Origin: an uncultured Clostridia bacterium
GTDB lineage: Bacteria > Bacillota > Clostridia > Christensenellales > Borkfalkiaceae
Direction of reading: 5' to 3'
Assembly: GCA_937915565.1 (NCBI GenBank)
Contig: CALDMH010000169.1
Location: 1-19,605, forward strand
DNA length: 19,605 bases
The notes beneath the pieces are model-generated. The model was not told the origin of the DNA. It saw only the letters and a list, made by a program, of their open reading frames with translations, and did no database searches. Of this stretch, positions 1 to 6,583 are shown piece after piece. Positions within the stretch are counted from its first letter, which is position 1. Every line of letters begins with the position of its first letter. A program made the position numbers and the translations under genes.

Positions 1-2
1 AT

Positions 3-1346
3 CAGCAAAAAATGATGGCTCTTTATAAAAAGAACGGCTACTCTGCTTTTTCGGCTTGCCTGCCGACGATTATAACCATCGTTTTCTTCTTTATCGTTAT
101 CGGAGCGTTCAACTCTTATTCGCAGGTCAGCGAAAGACAGGTTTTCGACGGAATGAGAGTTTCTTATAATCAGGCTATCGAAAACGTTTCAAACGAGGAA
201 AATTCTACCGTAACGAAAACCGAAACCACCGACGAAAACGGCAATAAGCACGTCGCTTATTACCTTAACTTCGATAATATCTTTGCAAAAAAAGGTATTT
301 CGGAGTGTTTTACCGGTTCGGATAACGATTACGTCGCAGACAGAACGAAAATCTCAAAACTTATCGAAATTTACGGCGACGATATTACGAAAATAATCGC
401 CGCGGACGGAACGTTCAACGTGAGTTATCACGATTTTAAAAAGATTATAGACAGCGAAATTAAGAAAAGCCTTATAAACCGCGCGATTGAAGACGGTTTG
501 AAGGATAATCTTATTTCGGCCGGCGCGCTCGGCGACGACGGCGAGGGTTCTTATTATATTCTCGACGAGGAAAAATTCTGGGACGAATGCGAGAGCCTTC
601 GCGAAAAATATTACGCACTCACCGAGGATAAGAAAGTCGATTACGCAGCGATAATGAATAACCCCGATTTCGCCGCGGAAAAGGCTGTTTTTGAAAGTAA
701 AGCGGAGGAAATTCTCACCGAGGAACTCTTCAAGGTTATCTCTAAAAAAGAGGTTGAAGAAGTTAAAACCGTTGCGAGAAAAGCCGCTGCGGATTGGTAT
801 GAAAGCGACGAAAACAAGGCTCGCTCGGTGATATTCCCGTGGGTTAAAAACATCTGGGCTGCCGACTGTTCGTGGACGACCGCTCTCCCCGCAACCACCA
901 AGGATTTAAACAACAAAATAAGCGTCGGAATGAGCGAGGTCGATTACGAAGAACTCACTTACGACCTCGGCAGATATAAAGAAAAAGGCTTTAAAAACGG
1001 TAACGGTTGGTTTATTCTCGTTGCGCTTTCCATTCTCGCAATGGCAGGCTCAACGATTATTATGAACAAAACCCAAAAGACGCAAATGCAGCTTTCGTCC
1101 GTTGAGGGCGATGCGTCCACGGCCGCTTCCACGCAGAAAATGATGACCTGGATGATGCCGATTATGTTCGGTATATTCTCGTTCGTCTATTCCGCCGCGT
1201 TCTCGATTTATATGGTGACCAACTCCCTTCTTTCAACGGGTTCGACGTTGCTCATCAATCTCATAGTCGAAAAATCGTTCAAGAACAAAATTCAAAAGGC
1301 CGAACAGGAAAAAATCGATAATCATAAATACGGGAAAATGAGATAA
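3..1346 (+). CDS. yidC: Membrane protein insertase YidC/Oxa1 family, 5'-truncated by the window edge
   Basis: YidC inserts and folds membrane proteins, with or without SecYEG. The frame is open to the left edge and reads QQKMMALYKK, the usual end of the cytoplasmic hairpin, so the ATG at 12 is internal and the first transmembrane segment lies outside the window. Numbering from that ATG, residues 13-33 (ACLPTIITIVFFF) match the GCLP-type core helix. Core helices follow at about 332-352, 383-402 and 405-422, then a basic cytoplasmic tail. Between the first and second visible helices lies a hydrophilic region of about 295 residues, rich in Glu, Asp and Lys. Known topology places it outside the cell. 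Gram-positive YidC proteins are usually near 260 residues in total with a short loop here, so this is a lineage-specific insertion. The jag gene follows after 27 nt, the common pairing. The family call is secure; the insertion's function is unknown. Confidence 0.93.
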   Translation, partial: QQKMMALYKKNGYSAFSACLPTIITIVFFFIVIGAFNSYSQVSERQVFDGMRVSYNQAIENVSNEENSTVTKTETTDENGNKHVAYYLNFDNIFAKKGISECFTGSDNDYVADRTKISKLIEIYGDDITKIIAADGTFNVSYHDFKKIIDSEIKKSLINRAIEDGLKDNLISAGALGDDGEGSYYILDEEKFWDECESLREKYYALTEDKKVDYAAIMNNPDFAAEKAVFESKAEEILTEELFKVISKKEVEEVKTVARKAAADWYESDENKARSVIFPWVKNIWAADCSWTTALPATTKDLNNKISVGMSEVDYEELTYDLGRYKEKGFKNGNGWFILVALSILAMAGSTIIMNKTQKTQMQLSSVEGDASTAASTQKMMTWMMPIMFGIFSFVYSAAFSIYMVTNSLLSTGSTLLINLIVEKSFKNKIQKAEQEKIDNHKYGKMR

Positions 1347-1373
1347 AAGCCCGTTATTATAAGGAGTAATATA

Positions 1374-2246
1374 ATGGAATTTACAGGCAAAACCGTTCAG
1401 GAAGCAATCGAAAACGGTTTAAAAGAGATGAATCTTGCGGAAGATAAGGCGGAAATTAAGGTTTTGGAAGAGCCTACAAAAGGTTTTTTAGGTATTGCCG
1501 CCAAAAAAGCGAGAGTTGAAATTACCGCCAAAAAGACCGACGGCGAAAGAGCCGTTGAGTTTTTGAACGGACTTTTGGATTTGATGAACGTCAATGCGAA
1601 AAGCAATCTCACCGAAGAGAACGAAAAGGTTACCATCGATATAATCACGGACAATTCGTCGGCTATAATCGGTTATAGAGGCGAAGTTCTGGACGCTTTG
1701 CAAAACCTTGCGGGCGCGGTTGCGAACACCGGCAGAGAGGAATATAGAAGAGTCGTCGTGGACTGTGAAAATTACAGGACGAAGAGAGAGGACACCCTCG
1801 TTTCGCTTGCGCATAAGCTCGAAGCAAAGGCCGTGAGAACGGGCAGAAAAATCAATCTCGAACCGATGAATCCTTACGAAAGAAGAATTCTCCACTCCGC
1901 TCTTGCAAACAGCGAAGAGGTTAAAACTCTTTCCGAAGGCAAAGAACCGAACAGATACGTTTCGATTATCCCCAACAACCTTGCCGACCCCGACGATAAG
2001 GGAATTAACGAAAGAAAATTCTCCAACGGCGGCCGCGACAGAGGCGACAGGGGTGATAGAAACGACCGTGGATTCCGCAAAGGCGGAAGAGGCGGCCGTG
2101 ACGACCGCGGCGGTAAATACGGCCGTGGCGACAGAGGCTACGGAAGAGGCGACAGAAGAGATTCCGCTCCCCGCCAGCCCAGACCCAAAACGAGCGGCTT
2201 CGGCACGTTCCTCGGAAACAGTTTAAAGGACACCGATAAAGAATAA
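1374..2246 (+). CDS. khpB: KhpB/Jag RNA-binding protein (Jag_N-KH-R3H) with RGD/RGG-rich tail
   Basis: KhpB (Jag, SpoIIIJ-associated protein) is a cytoplasmic RNA-binding protein linked to cell elongation and envelope control in Gram-positive bacteria, often acting with KhpA. The order seen is a Jag_N domain at residues 1-50 (EEPTKGFLGIAAKKARVEI), a KH-type domain at about 75-145 (IIGYRGEVLDALQNL) and an R3H domain at about 148-205 with the signature Arg170-x3-His174. Residues 219-263 form a low-complexity tail of RGD, RGG and YGRG units that is probably disordered. The usual protein ends soon after R3H, so the tail is an extension. The start is set by AAGGAG at 1361-1366, 7 nt before the ATG. 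It is presumably co-transcribed with yidC and ends at the terminator at 2261-2304. Confidence 0.93.
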   Translation: MEFTGKTVQEAIENGLKEMNLAEDKAEIKVLEEPTKGFLGIAAKKARVEITAKKTDGERAVEFLNGLLDLMNVNAKSNLTEENEKVTIDIITDNSSAIIGYRGEVLDALQNLAGAVANTGREEYRRVVVDCENYRTKREDTLVSLAHKLEAKAVRTGRKINLEPMNPYERRILHSALANSEEVKTLSEGKEPNRYVSIIPNNLADPDDKGINERKFSNGGRDRGDRGDRNDRGFRKGGRGGRDDRGGKYGRGDRGYGRGDRRDSAPRQPRPKTSGFGTFLGNSLKDTDKE

Positions 2247-2260
2247 CTTGAAATTTTGCT

Positions 2261-2304
2261 CCGCCGCGAATACGCTTCAACGCATATTCGCGGCGGATTT
2301 TTTT
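2261..2304 (+). terminator. Rho-independent terminator after khpB
   Basis: A perfect 12-bp stem (CCGCCGCGAATA at 2261-2272 with its complement at 2285-2296) is followed by seven T residues at 2298-2304. It closes the yidC-khpB unit. Confidence 0.9.
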
Positions 2305-2315
2305 AAAGAGTTCAC

Positions 2316-2371
2316 GTCGTCGGAGTTTTCGTTATCGGAGTTTCCGCCGTCGGAGTTCCCGCCGTCGTTTT
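2316..2371. repeat. 15-bp imperfect tandem repeat, about 3.7 copies
   Basis: Units at 2316-2330, 2331-2345 and 2346-2360 share the pattern GYYRTCGGAGTTYYC. A partial fourth unit lies at 2361-2371. The array sits between the khpB terminator and the next gene. I see no coding frame or promoter in it. Confidence 0.75.
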
Positions 2372-2411
2372 AATTTTCAAAACCCTAATCAAACGGCAAA
2401 AGTGAGGCTAT

Positions 2412-3041
2412 ATGTCGATTAACAGCTATTTTTGCGTGAAACGCGAAACCGAAAACGAAATAATAATCGAGCGTTCGAGGTTTATATCCTTCGTTAAAAA
2501 ATGCGAAACGGAGGAGGAGGCTCGCGCTTTTTTGGAAGAAAAGCGGAAGGCTCACCCGTTTGCCACGCATAACTGTTACGCTTACGTTACGGACTGCGGA
2601 AAAATCGCGAGGTTCTCGGACGACGGAGAGCCGCAAGGCACGGCGGGGCAACCTATTCTCGAAGTTATAAAAAACAAAAAACTCTTTAACGTCGCAGTCG
2701 TCGTAACCCGTTATTTCGGCGGTATTAAACTCGGCGCGGGCGGGCTCGTAAGAGCGTATTCGCAAGGGGCGAAAGAAGTTATCGAAAAGGCCGGGCTTGC
2801 CGAAAACGTTTTATCGAAAGTTTACGAAATAAAACTCCCCTACGATTATTATCAGCCGCTTTTAAAATACCTCGGCAAAGTGAAAAACGCCGTAATTTCA
2901 ACGGATTTTGCGGATAACGTAAAGGTTAAAGTCGCCGCGCCTCTTTCTGACGAGAGTTTTGCCGATAAAATAATCGATTTAACAAACGGCAAGGCTTCAA
3001 TTCAAGCGAACGGCGAGGATTATATTATTTACGAGGGTTAA
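2412..3041 (+). CDS. IMPACT/YigZ family protein (UPF0029)
   Basis: The protein belongs to the IMPACT/YigZ family, conserved cytoplasmic proteins with a two-domain fold related to ribosomal protein S5/EF-G-type domains. Eukaryotic members regulate translation through GCN1; the bacterial role is not settled. Clear family motifs are FSDDGEPQGTAGQPI at residues 68-82 and RYFGGIKLGAGGLVRAY at 100-116. The C-terminal half (about 140-205) fits the DUF1949 ferredoxin-like domain. At 209 residues it has the usual full length. GTGAGG about 6 nt before the ATG serves as ribosome-binding site. It opens a + strand run with recX and birA. No convincing promoter is visible between the upstream terminator and this gene. 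Confidence 0.92.
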   Translation: MSINSYFCVKRETENEIIIERSRFISFVKKCETEEEARAFLEEKRKAHPFATHNCYAYVTDCGKIARFSDDGEPQGTAGQPILEVIKNKKLFNVAVVVTRYFGGIKLGAGGLVRAYSQGAKEVIEKAGLAENVLSKVYEIKLPYDYYQPLLKYLGKVKNAVISTDFADNVKVKVAAPLSDESFADKIIDLTNGKASIQANGEDYIIYEG

Positions 3042-3046
3042 AACCG

Positions 3047-3088
3047 ATGAACGAAACGAAAAACGAGGGGTATGGCGAGAAAAAATGA
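3047..3088 (+). CDS. Possible 13-residue leader peptide overlapping the recX start
   Basis: A short frame, MNETKNEGYGEKK, starts at an ATG preceded by GAGGG about 9 nt upstream. Its TGA overlaps the recX ATG in an ATGA junction (3085-3088). RecX itself has only a weak GGCGAG close to its start, so translation of this leader could couple to recX. It may equally be a chance frame in a 43-nt gap. Confidence 0.35.
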   Translation: MNETKNEGYGEKK

Positions 3089-3723
3089 AGAAAATCACGG
3101 ATATAAAACCGCAGGTGAAAAGCCCGACGAGGTGCAATATTTACCTCGATAATTGCTTTTATTGCGGTCTCGAACTGGAAACGATAATGCGCAACAGGCT
3201 TAAAATCGGCGAGGAAATTACGCCCGAAAGGCTCGACGAAATTCAGGCCGAATCGGAAAGTTTGCGCGCTTTGGACAAGGCGATGAACTTCGTTTCACGC
3301 TCGCAAAAAACGAAAAAACAGGTTTCGGATTACCTTGAAAAGAAGGGTTACACCGCCTGTACGCTCGCCGCCGTTTTGGATAAAATGTCCGCCTATAAGT
3401 TCGTAAACGATAAATTTTACGCCGAAGAATACTTCCGTCAGTCGAGCAAAAACAAGGGCAAAAGGCTCATCGCCGCGGAACTTAAACGCAAGGGCGTTTC
3501 CGACGAGGATATGAGCGAGGTTTTGGAAAACGCCGGCGACGAAACGGAGTCCGCAATTCGCGTTGCCGAAAAACATCTCCGTTCCAAGGATAAAACGCGC
3601 GAGAACGCGCTTAAATGTTACAAATACTTGCTTTCAAAGGGTTTCGATTACGACACGGCGAAATCCGCAACGGATAAGATAATCAACTGCGAAGATAACG
3701 ACGATGAAAATAACGATTTTTGA
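3085..3723 (+). CDS. recX: Regulatory protein RecX
   Basis: RecX binds RecA filaments and limits strand exchange and SOS activity in the cytoplasm. The 212-residue, mostly helical sequence has the family layout. A short N-terminal beta region with CNIYLDNCFYCGL is followed by helical repeats, including AMNFVSRSQKTKKQVSDYLE at about residues 67-86, a second repeat around VLDKMSAYKFVNDKFYAEEY, and a third ending in YKYLLSKGFDYDTA. Length is within the usual range. The acidic, Asn-rich end overlaps birA by 20 nt, so the two are probably translated as a coupled pair. recA is not in the window, so this is a stand-alone recX. Confidence 0.92.
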   Translation: MKKITDIKPQVKSPTRCNIYLDNCFYCGLELETIMRNRLKIGEEITPERLDEIQAESESLRALDKAMNFVSRSQKTKKQVSDYLEKKGYTACTLAAVLDKMSAYKFVNDKFYAEEYFRQSSKNKGKRLIAAELKRKGVSDEDMSEVLENAGDETESAIRVAEKHLRSKDKTRENALKCYKYLLSKGFDYDTAKSATDKIINCEDNDDENNDF

Positions 3724-4456
3724 AAAAATTCCCTCCACGAACGAATATTGCGAAGAAAGGGATTTCAACGAGGACACCGCGATTATCGCCCGCGAGCAAA
3801 CGGGCGGCAAAGGCACGAAGGGCAGGAGCTTCGCTTCTCCCAAAGGCGGGGCTTATCTCTCGCTCGTAAGGTTATATCCCTGCAAGGCGAACGAGGCGTT
3901 TTCGATAATGGTCGCTTCGTGTATGGCGGTTGTTAAAACTCTCGATTTTTACGGTGTTAAAGCCGATATAAAATGGCCCAACGACGTTTACGTCGGCGGC
4001 AGGAAAATATGCGGAATTCTCATTAAAAACTCCTTGGAGGGGGATATGGTGAAGAAATCCGTAACGGGCGTGGGGGTGAACGTGAACGCCGATATTCCCG
4101 CCGAACTGAAAGATATTGCGATAAACCTGAAAAGCCTCGTCGGCGAAGTCGATTTGGACGAATTTTGCCGCAGGCTCATTGAAAATCTTTACGGCAAGTA
4201 TTCCGTTGAAGAATATCGTCGCCTGAATATCGTTTTAAACAAGGAAATTACGGTTATCGAAAATCTGCCGAGCGAACGAACGAATAACGCCGCAAATAAC
4301 GACGACGGCGGAAGCGAGGCAGCCGCCGACGGAGCAAACTCCCGAGAAAAAGAGAGAGTTTACAAGGCCGTTGCGGAAACCGTTGCGAATGACGGAAGCC
4401 TCGTTTTAAAAAACGGTAAAAGACTTTTTTGCGGCGAAGTTACGATTAGATTATAA
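3704..4456 (+). CDS. birA: Biotin--[acetyl-CoA-carboxylase] ligase, monofunctional (no DNA-binding domain)
   Basis: The enzyme makes biotinyl-5'-AMP and transfers biotin to a lysine of biotin-carrier proteins such as AccB. Motifs are PSTNEY near the N-terminus, the adenylate-binding loop GGKGTKGR at residues 34-41 (GRGRxGR in most homologues), KWPND at 90-94 and GRKICGILI with Lys101. The protein starts at the catalytic domain and lacks the N-terminal helix-turn-helix of the E. coli repressor type, so it should not regulate transcription directly. In the C-terminal domain a stretch of about 25 residues rich in Asn, Ala, Asp and Gly (from about 192) separates two strands that are normally close; the final LFCGEV strand is intact. 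It overlaps recX by 20 nt. Confidence 0.93.
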   Translation: MKITIFEKIPSTNEYCEERDFNEDTAIIAREQTGGKGTKGRSFASPKGGAYLSLVRLYPCKANEAFSIMVASCMAVVKTLDFYGVKADIKWPNDVYVGGRKICGILIKNSLEGDMVKKSVTGVGVNVNADIPAELKDIAINLKSLVGEVDLDEFCRRLIENLYGKYSVEEYRRLNIVLNKEITVIENLPSERTNNAANNDDGGSEAAADGANSREKERVYKAVAETVANDGSLVLKNGKRLFCGEVTIRL

Positions 4457-4495
4457 ACGGGCAAACGAAAAGTTCCGTTAAACGATTGATAATAA

Positions 4496-4537
4496 TTTAG
4501 CCGCGGGCGGTTGCTTTTGCACCCGCCCGCGGCTAAA
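4496..4537. repeat. Intergenic palindrome with 15-bp GC-rich arms
   Basis: The arms TTTAGCCGCGGGCGG (4496-4510) and its exact complement (4523-4537) surround a 12-nt loop that can extend the stem. Neither strand has a T tract directly after the stem, so it is not a classic terminator. The core arm AGCCGCGGGCG recurs at 17308. Confidence 0.8.
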
Positions 4538-4540
4538 AAA

Positions 4541-4605
4541 ATACGCGTAACAAAAAGTGCGCGCAACTAAAAAATGAGCGCAACAAAATACGCACGACAA
4601 AAAAA
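4541..4605. repeat. Degenerate A-rich tandem units (GCGCAACnAAAA type)
   Basis: About four units of 14-18 nt follow each other, each with a GCG-rich core, then AAC or GAC, then a run of A. They fill the spacer between the palindrome and the terminator of the purine permease gene. No function is evident. Confidence 0.55.
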
Positions 4606-4648
4606 TTACGCGCGGATATAAGCCGTTAATCGACTCATATCCGCGCGT
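4599..4648 (-). terminator. Terminator of the purine permease gene, reading leftward
   Basis: A 12-bp stem (4608-4619 with 4637-4648) is followed on the minus strand by a T run (the A7 at 4599-4605). On the plus strand it is followed by a weaker T-rich stretch, so it may also stop birA transcripts. Confidence 0.8.
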
Positions 4649-4665
4649 TTGCGTTTTAATTACTC
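4622..4665. repeat. Dispersed intergenic element, copy A
   Basis: This stretch matches 15693-15737 over about 45 positions, at roughly four-fifths identity by eye. The longest shared blocks are AATCGACT, CCGCG and TTTAATT. Both copies lie just downstream of a minus-strand gene. Part of copy A is also the right arm of the terminator. Confidence 0.6.
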
Positions 4666-4724
4666 TTTTTCGGGAACTGAAAATTCGACGATTAAACCGT
4701 CAAAACCCCGGCAAATAAAACGGA

Positions 4725-6179
4725 TTAGTGAGTGAGGAAGAACATCGCGAGGAAAAGCGCGGTGATAATCCAGGTTCCCACTTTGATTTCCTTGGCCTTT
4801 CCGCTGAAAATCTTGATTACTACGAACGAGATAAGACCGAACGCGATACCGTAAGAAATGTTGTAGGTGAACGGCATCATAGCCATCGTAAGGAACGCGG
4901 GAACGGCAACGGAAACGTCCGACCATTCGATGTCCTTAACGCAGCCAATCATAAGAATTCCGACGTAAACGAGCGCAGCGCCGTAAGCGACGGCAGGGAT
5001 AAGCTTTGCAACGGGAGCAAGGAAAAGCGCGATAACGAACATCGCCGCGGTTACGAGCGAAGTGAAACCGGTTTTTCCGCCGACGGCAACGCCCGAAGAA
5101 GATTCGACGAACGTGGTTACCGTGGAAGTACCTAAAACGGCGCCGGTGCAGGTTGCGATAGCGTCCGCAAGCATCGCTCTTTCCATATTGGGAACTTCAA
5201 GCTCGCCTTTGCCGTTGTCCACGAGAAGATTACCGCCGCGGCACGCGCCGTATAAAGTACCCATAGTGTCGAACATATCGACCATACAGAAAGCAAGCGA
5301 AGTGGTGATAAGCGCGATTACGAGTCCGCCGACGGAATGATTTTCGGCAGCAAGATAAGTCGAGAAATCGAAACCTTCGGTGAATACCTTTCCGAAAGCC
5401 TCCGTTCCGAAAGCTTTGAAAGGCTCGATGGGGTTAAGCGAGAAAGTCTCGCCGAAACCTTCGTAGAAACCGGGAACGGTGAGGCCTAAAAGATAATATA
5501 AAACCGCGCCGCCGAGAATTCCCCAAAGGATTGAACCTTTAACCTTTTTGTGAGAAAGAATGGCTATAAGAAGAATGGAAACGACCGCAACGATAAGCGG
5601 CATAACTGCCTTCCACGAACCGCTTATAAGGTTGAAAGAAGCAAGGGTTACGCCCGTAGAGCCGTCCGGAATAACGAGGCCGGAATCCTGCAAACCGAGG
5701 AATGCAATGAACAAACCGATACCTGCGGGAATAGCCGCTTTAATCGTTTTCGGGATTGCTTCGAAAATTATTTTACGAAGACCGGTGAGGGTGAGAAGAA
5801 TGAAAACGAGACCGTCGATAAGAACGAATACGAGCGCGTTGGCGTAAGTGAAACCAAGCCCGTGTTCACTGCTGCAAACGGTGAAAACGAAGAACGCGTT
5901 CAAACCCATTCCCGGGGCTTGTGCAAGCGGCAGATTTGCCAAAAGGCCGATGAGAACCGTGCCGATAACCGCCGAAAGAGCCGTCGTGACGTAAATCGCG
6001 TCGAACGAAACCCCGTCGAGCGTGCCGAACATACCCGCGTTTACCACGAGAATGTAAGCCATTGCAAGGAAGGTCGTTATACCGGCAACGATTTCGGTTT
6101 TAATAGAGCTTCCTTTCGCGGAAATTCCGAACTTTCTGTCAAAGAAAGACGTCTTTTCCTGCTGATTAGAGTTTTCCAT
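4725..6179 (-). CDS. NCS2 family purine permease (AzgA/PbuG type, adenine/guanine/hypoxanthine)
   Basis: The protein is an integral membrane symporter for purine bases. The 484-residue sequence has about a dozen hydrophobic segments and the AzgA-subfamily motifs: APGMGLNAFF at residues 88-97, DMFDTMGTL at 301-309 and TFVESSSGVAVGGKTG at about 356-371. These separate it from uracil and xanthine NCS2 carriers; the exact base preferred cannot be read from sequence. An in-frame ATG at 6227 exists, but the start at 6179 is chosen because AAAGGAGG lies directly before it and homologues begin with a short hydrophilic tail ending in FFDRKFGIS. It has its own promoter at 6244-6272 and a terminator at 4599-4648. 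No purine riboswitch is visible in its short leader. Confidence 0.93.
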   Translation of the reverse strand: MENSNQQEKTSFFDRKFGISAKGSSIKTEIVAGITTFLAMAYILVVNAGMFGTLDGVSFDAIYVTTALSAVIGTVLIGLLANLPLAQAPGMGLNAFFVFTVCSSEHGLGFTYANALVFVLIDGLVFILLTLTGLRKIIFEAIPKTIKAAIPAGIGLFIAFLGLQDSGLVIPDGSTGVTLASFNLISGSWKAVMPLIVAVVSILLIAILSHKKVKGSILWGILGGAVLYYLLGLTVPGFYEGFGETFSLNPIEPFKAFGTEAFGKVFTEGFDFSTYLAAENHSVGGLVIALITTSLAFCMVDMFDTMGTLYGACRGGNLLVDNGKGELEVPNMERAMLADAIATCTGAVLGTSTVTTFVESSSGVAVGGKTGFTSLVTAAMFVIALFLAPVAKLIPAVAYGAALVYVGILMIGCVKDIEWSDVSVAVPAFLTMAMMPFTYNISYGIAFGLISFVVIKIFSGKAKEIKVGTWIITALFLAMFFLTH

Positions 6180-6243
6180 AATTTGCCTCCTTTGTGAGGA
6201 CGATTCCGACAACGTCGTTCGCCGCATTTCACAATAGATTTTA

Positions 6244-6272
6244 ATTTTAACTTATTTCACAAACTATGTCAA
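6244..6272 (-). promoter_or_regulatory. Sigma-A promoter for the purine permease gene
   Basis: Read on the minus strand, TTGACA (6267-6272) is followed by a 17-bp spacer and TAAAAT (6244-6249). The predicted transcript start near 6237 gives a leader of about 58 nt. TTGTGAAAT occurs twice around this promoter, in the spacer (6254-6262) and just after the start (6226-6234). An inverted TCACAA borders the ribosome-binding site (6192-6197). Confidence 0.7.
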
Positions 6273-6355
6273 CGAAATTGAAGCGAAAGTGATAAAACAA
6301 TGTAAATCTCCAAAAAACGCAAGCTTTATCGCTTAAATTTTTTCATAATTTATCG

Positions 6356-6384
6356 TTGACAATTATATGATAACAATGTATAAT
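6356..6384 (+). promoter_or_regulatory. Consensus sigma-A promoter for the orphan membrane protein
   Basis: A perfect TTGACA (6356-6361), a 17-bp spacer and a perfect TATAAT (6379-6384) predict transcription from about 6391. The leader to the ATG at 6584 is then about 190 nt. Confidence 0.85.
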
Positions 6385-6391
6385 TTACAAG

Positions 6392-6560
6392 AAGCGGCGC
6401 GCGTTATTCGTTATTTTGCGCGCTTGGGGATTATTATTTTTTACCTTTTAGCCACGGAAAATCAAGTTAAAACTTAAAACCGGCAAAGCCGCGGACGATT
6501 GTCGCAAGGCGGTTACCGCATACGGCCGCGCGGGTGATTGCGTTAATAAAACTTGCCGAA
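6392..6560 (+). ncRNA. Putative structured 5' leader RNA, class not identified
   Basis: The leader contains several small stems in a row: AAGCG-CGC with GCGCGCTT (6392-6400 and 6418-6425, one bulge), CGGC-AAA-GCCG (6481-6491), GAC-GATT-GTC (6494-6503, extendable) and GCGG-TTA-CCGC (6509-6519). The GGCAAA, CGCAA and GGTTACCG words recall cyclic-di-GMP-I riboswitches, but their order and spacing do not fit that consensus. It may be a cis-regulatory RNA or simply a structured leader. Confidence 0.3.
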
Positions 6561-6583
6561 AAGGCTAAAAAAAAGGAGAGGAA

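Larger units (their letters stand above)
6180..6583. other. Divergent regulatory intergenic region
   Basis: This 404-bp gap holds the leftward permease promoter and the rightward promoter of the membrane-protein gene, each listed separately. About 80 AT-rich bases lie between them (6273-6355), with one weak stem (GTGATAAA at 6289 with TTTATCGC at 6325). From about 6391 to 6583 runs a 190-nt untranslated leader of the rightward gene. No protein-coding gene is supported here. Confidence 0.75.

Noticed and set aside
4496..4537. Rho-independent terminator for birA
   Set aside because: The stem is strong but is followed by A residues on the plus strand and mixed A/T on the minus strand. It is listed as a palindrome instead.
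6180..6227. Upstream ATG for the purine permease
   Set aside because: The extra 16 residues are not typical of the family and run through the ribosome-binding site of the better start at 6179.
6180..6240. Purine riboswitch upstream of the purine permease gene
   Set aside because: The leader after the predicted start is about 58 nt and lacks the conserved purine-aptamer core. A normal promoter explains the site.
6481..6540. Cyclic-di-GMP-I riboswitch
   Set aside because: Some words match, but the order and spacing of the GGCAAA, CGCAA and GGTTACCG elements do not fit the consensus. Kept only as an unclassified leader.
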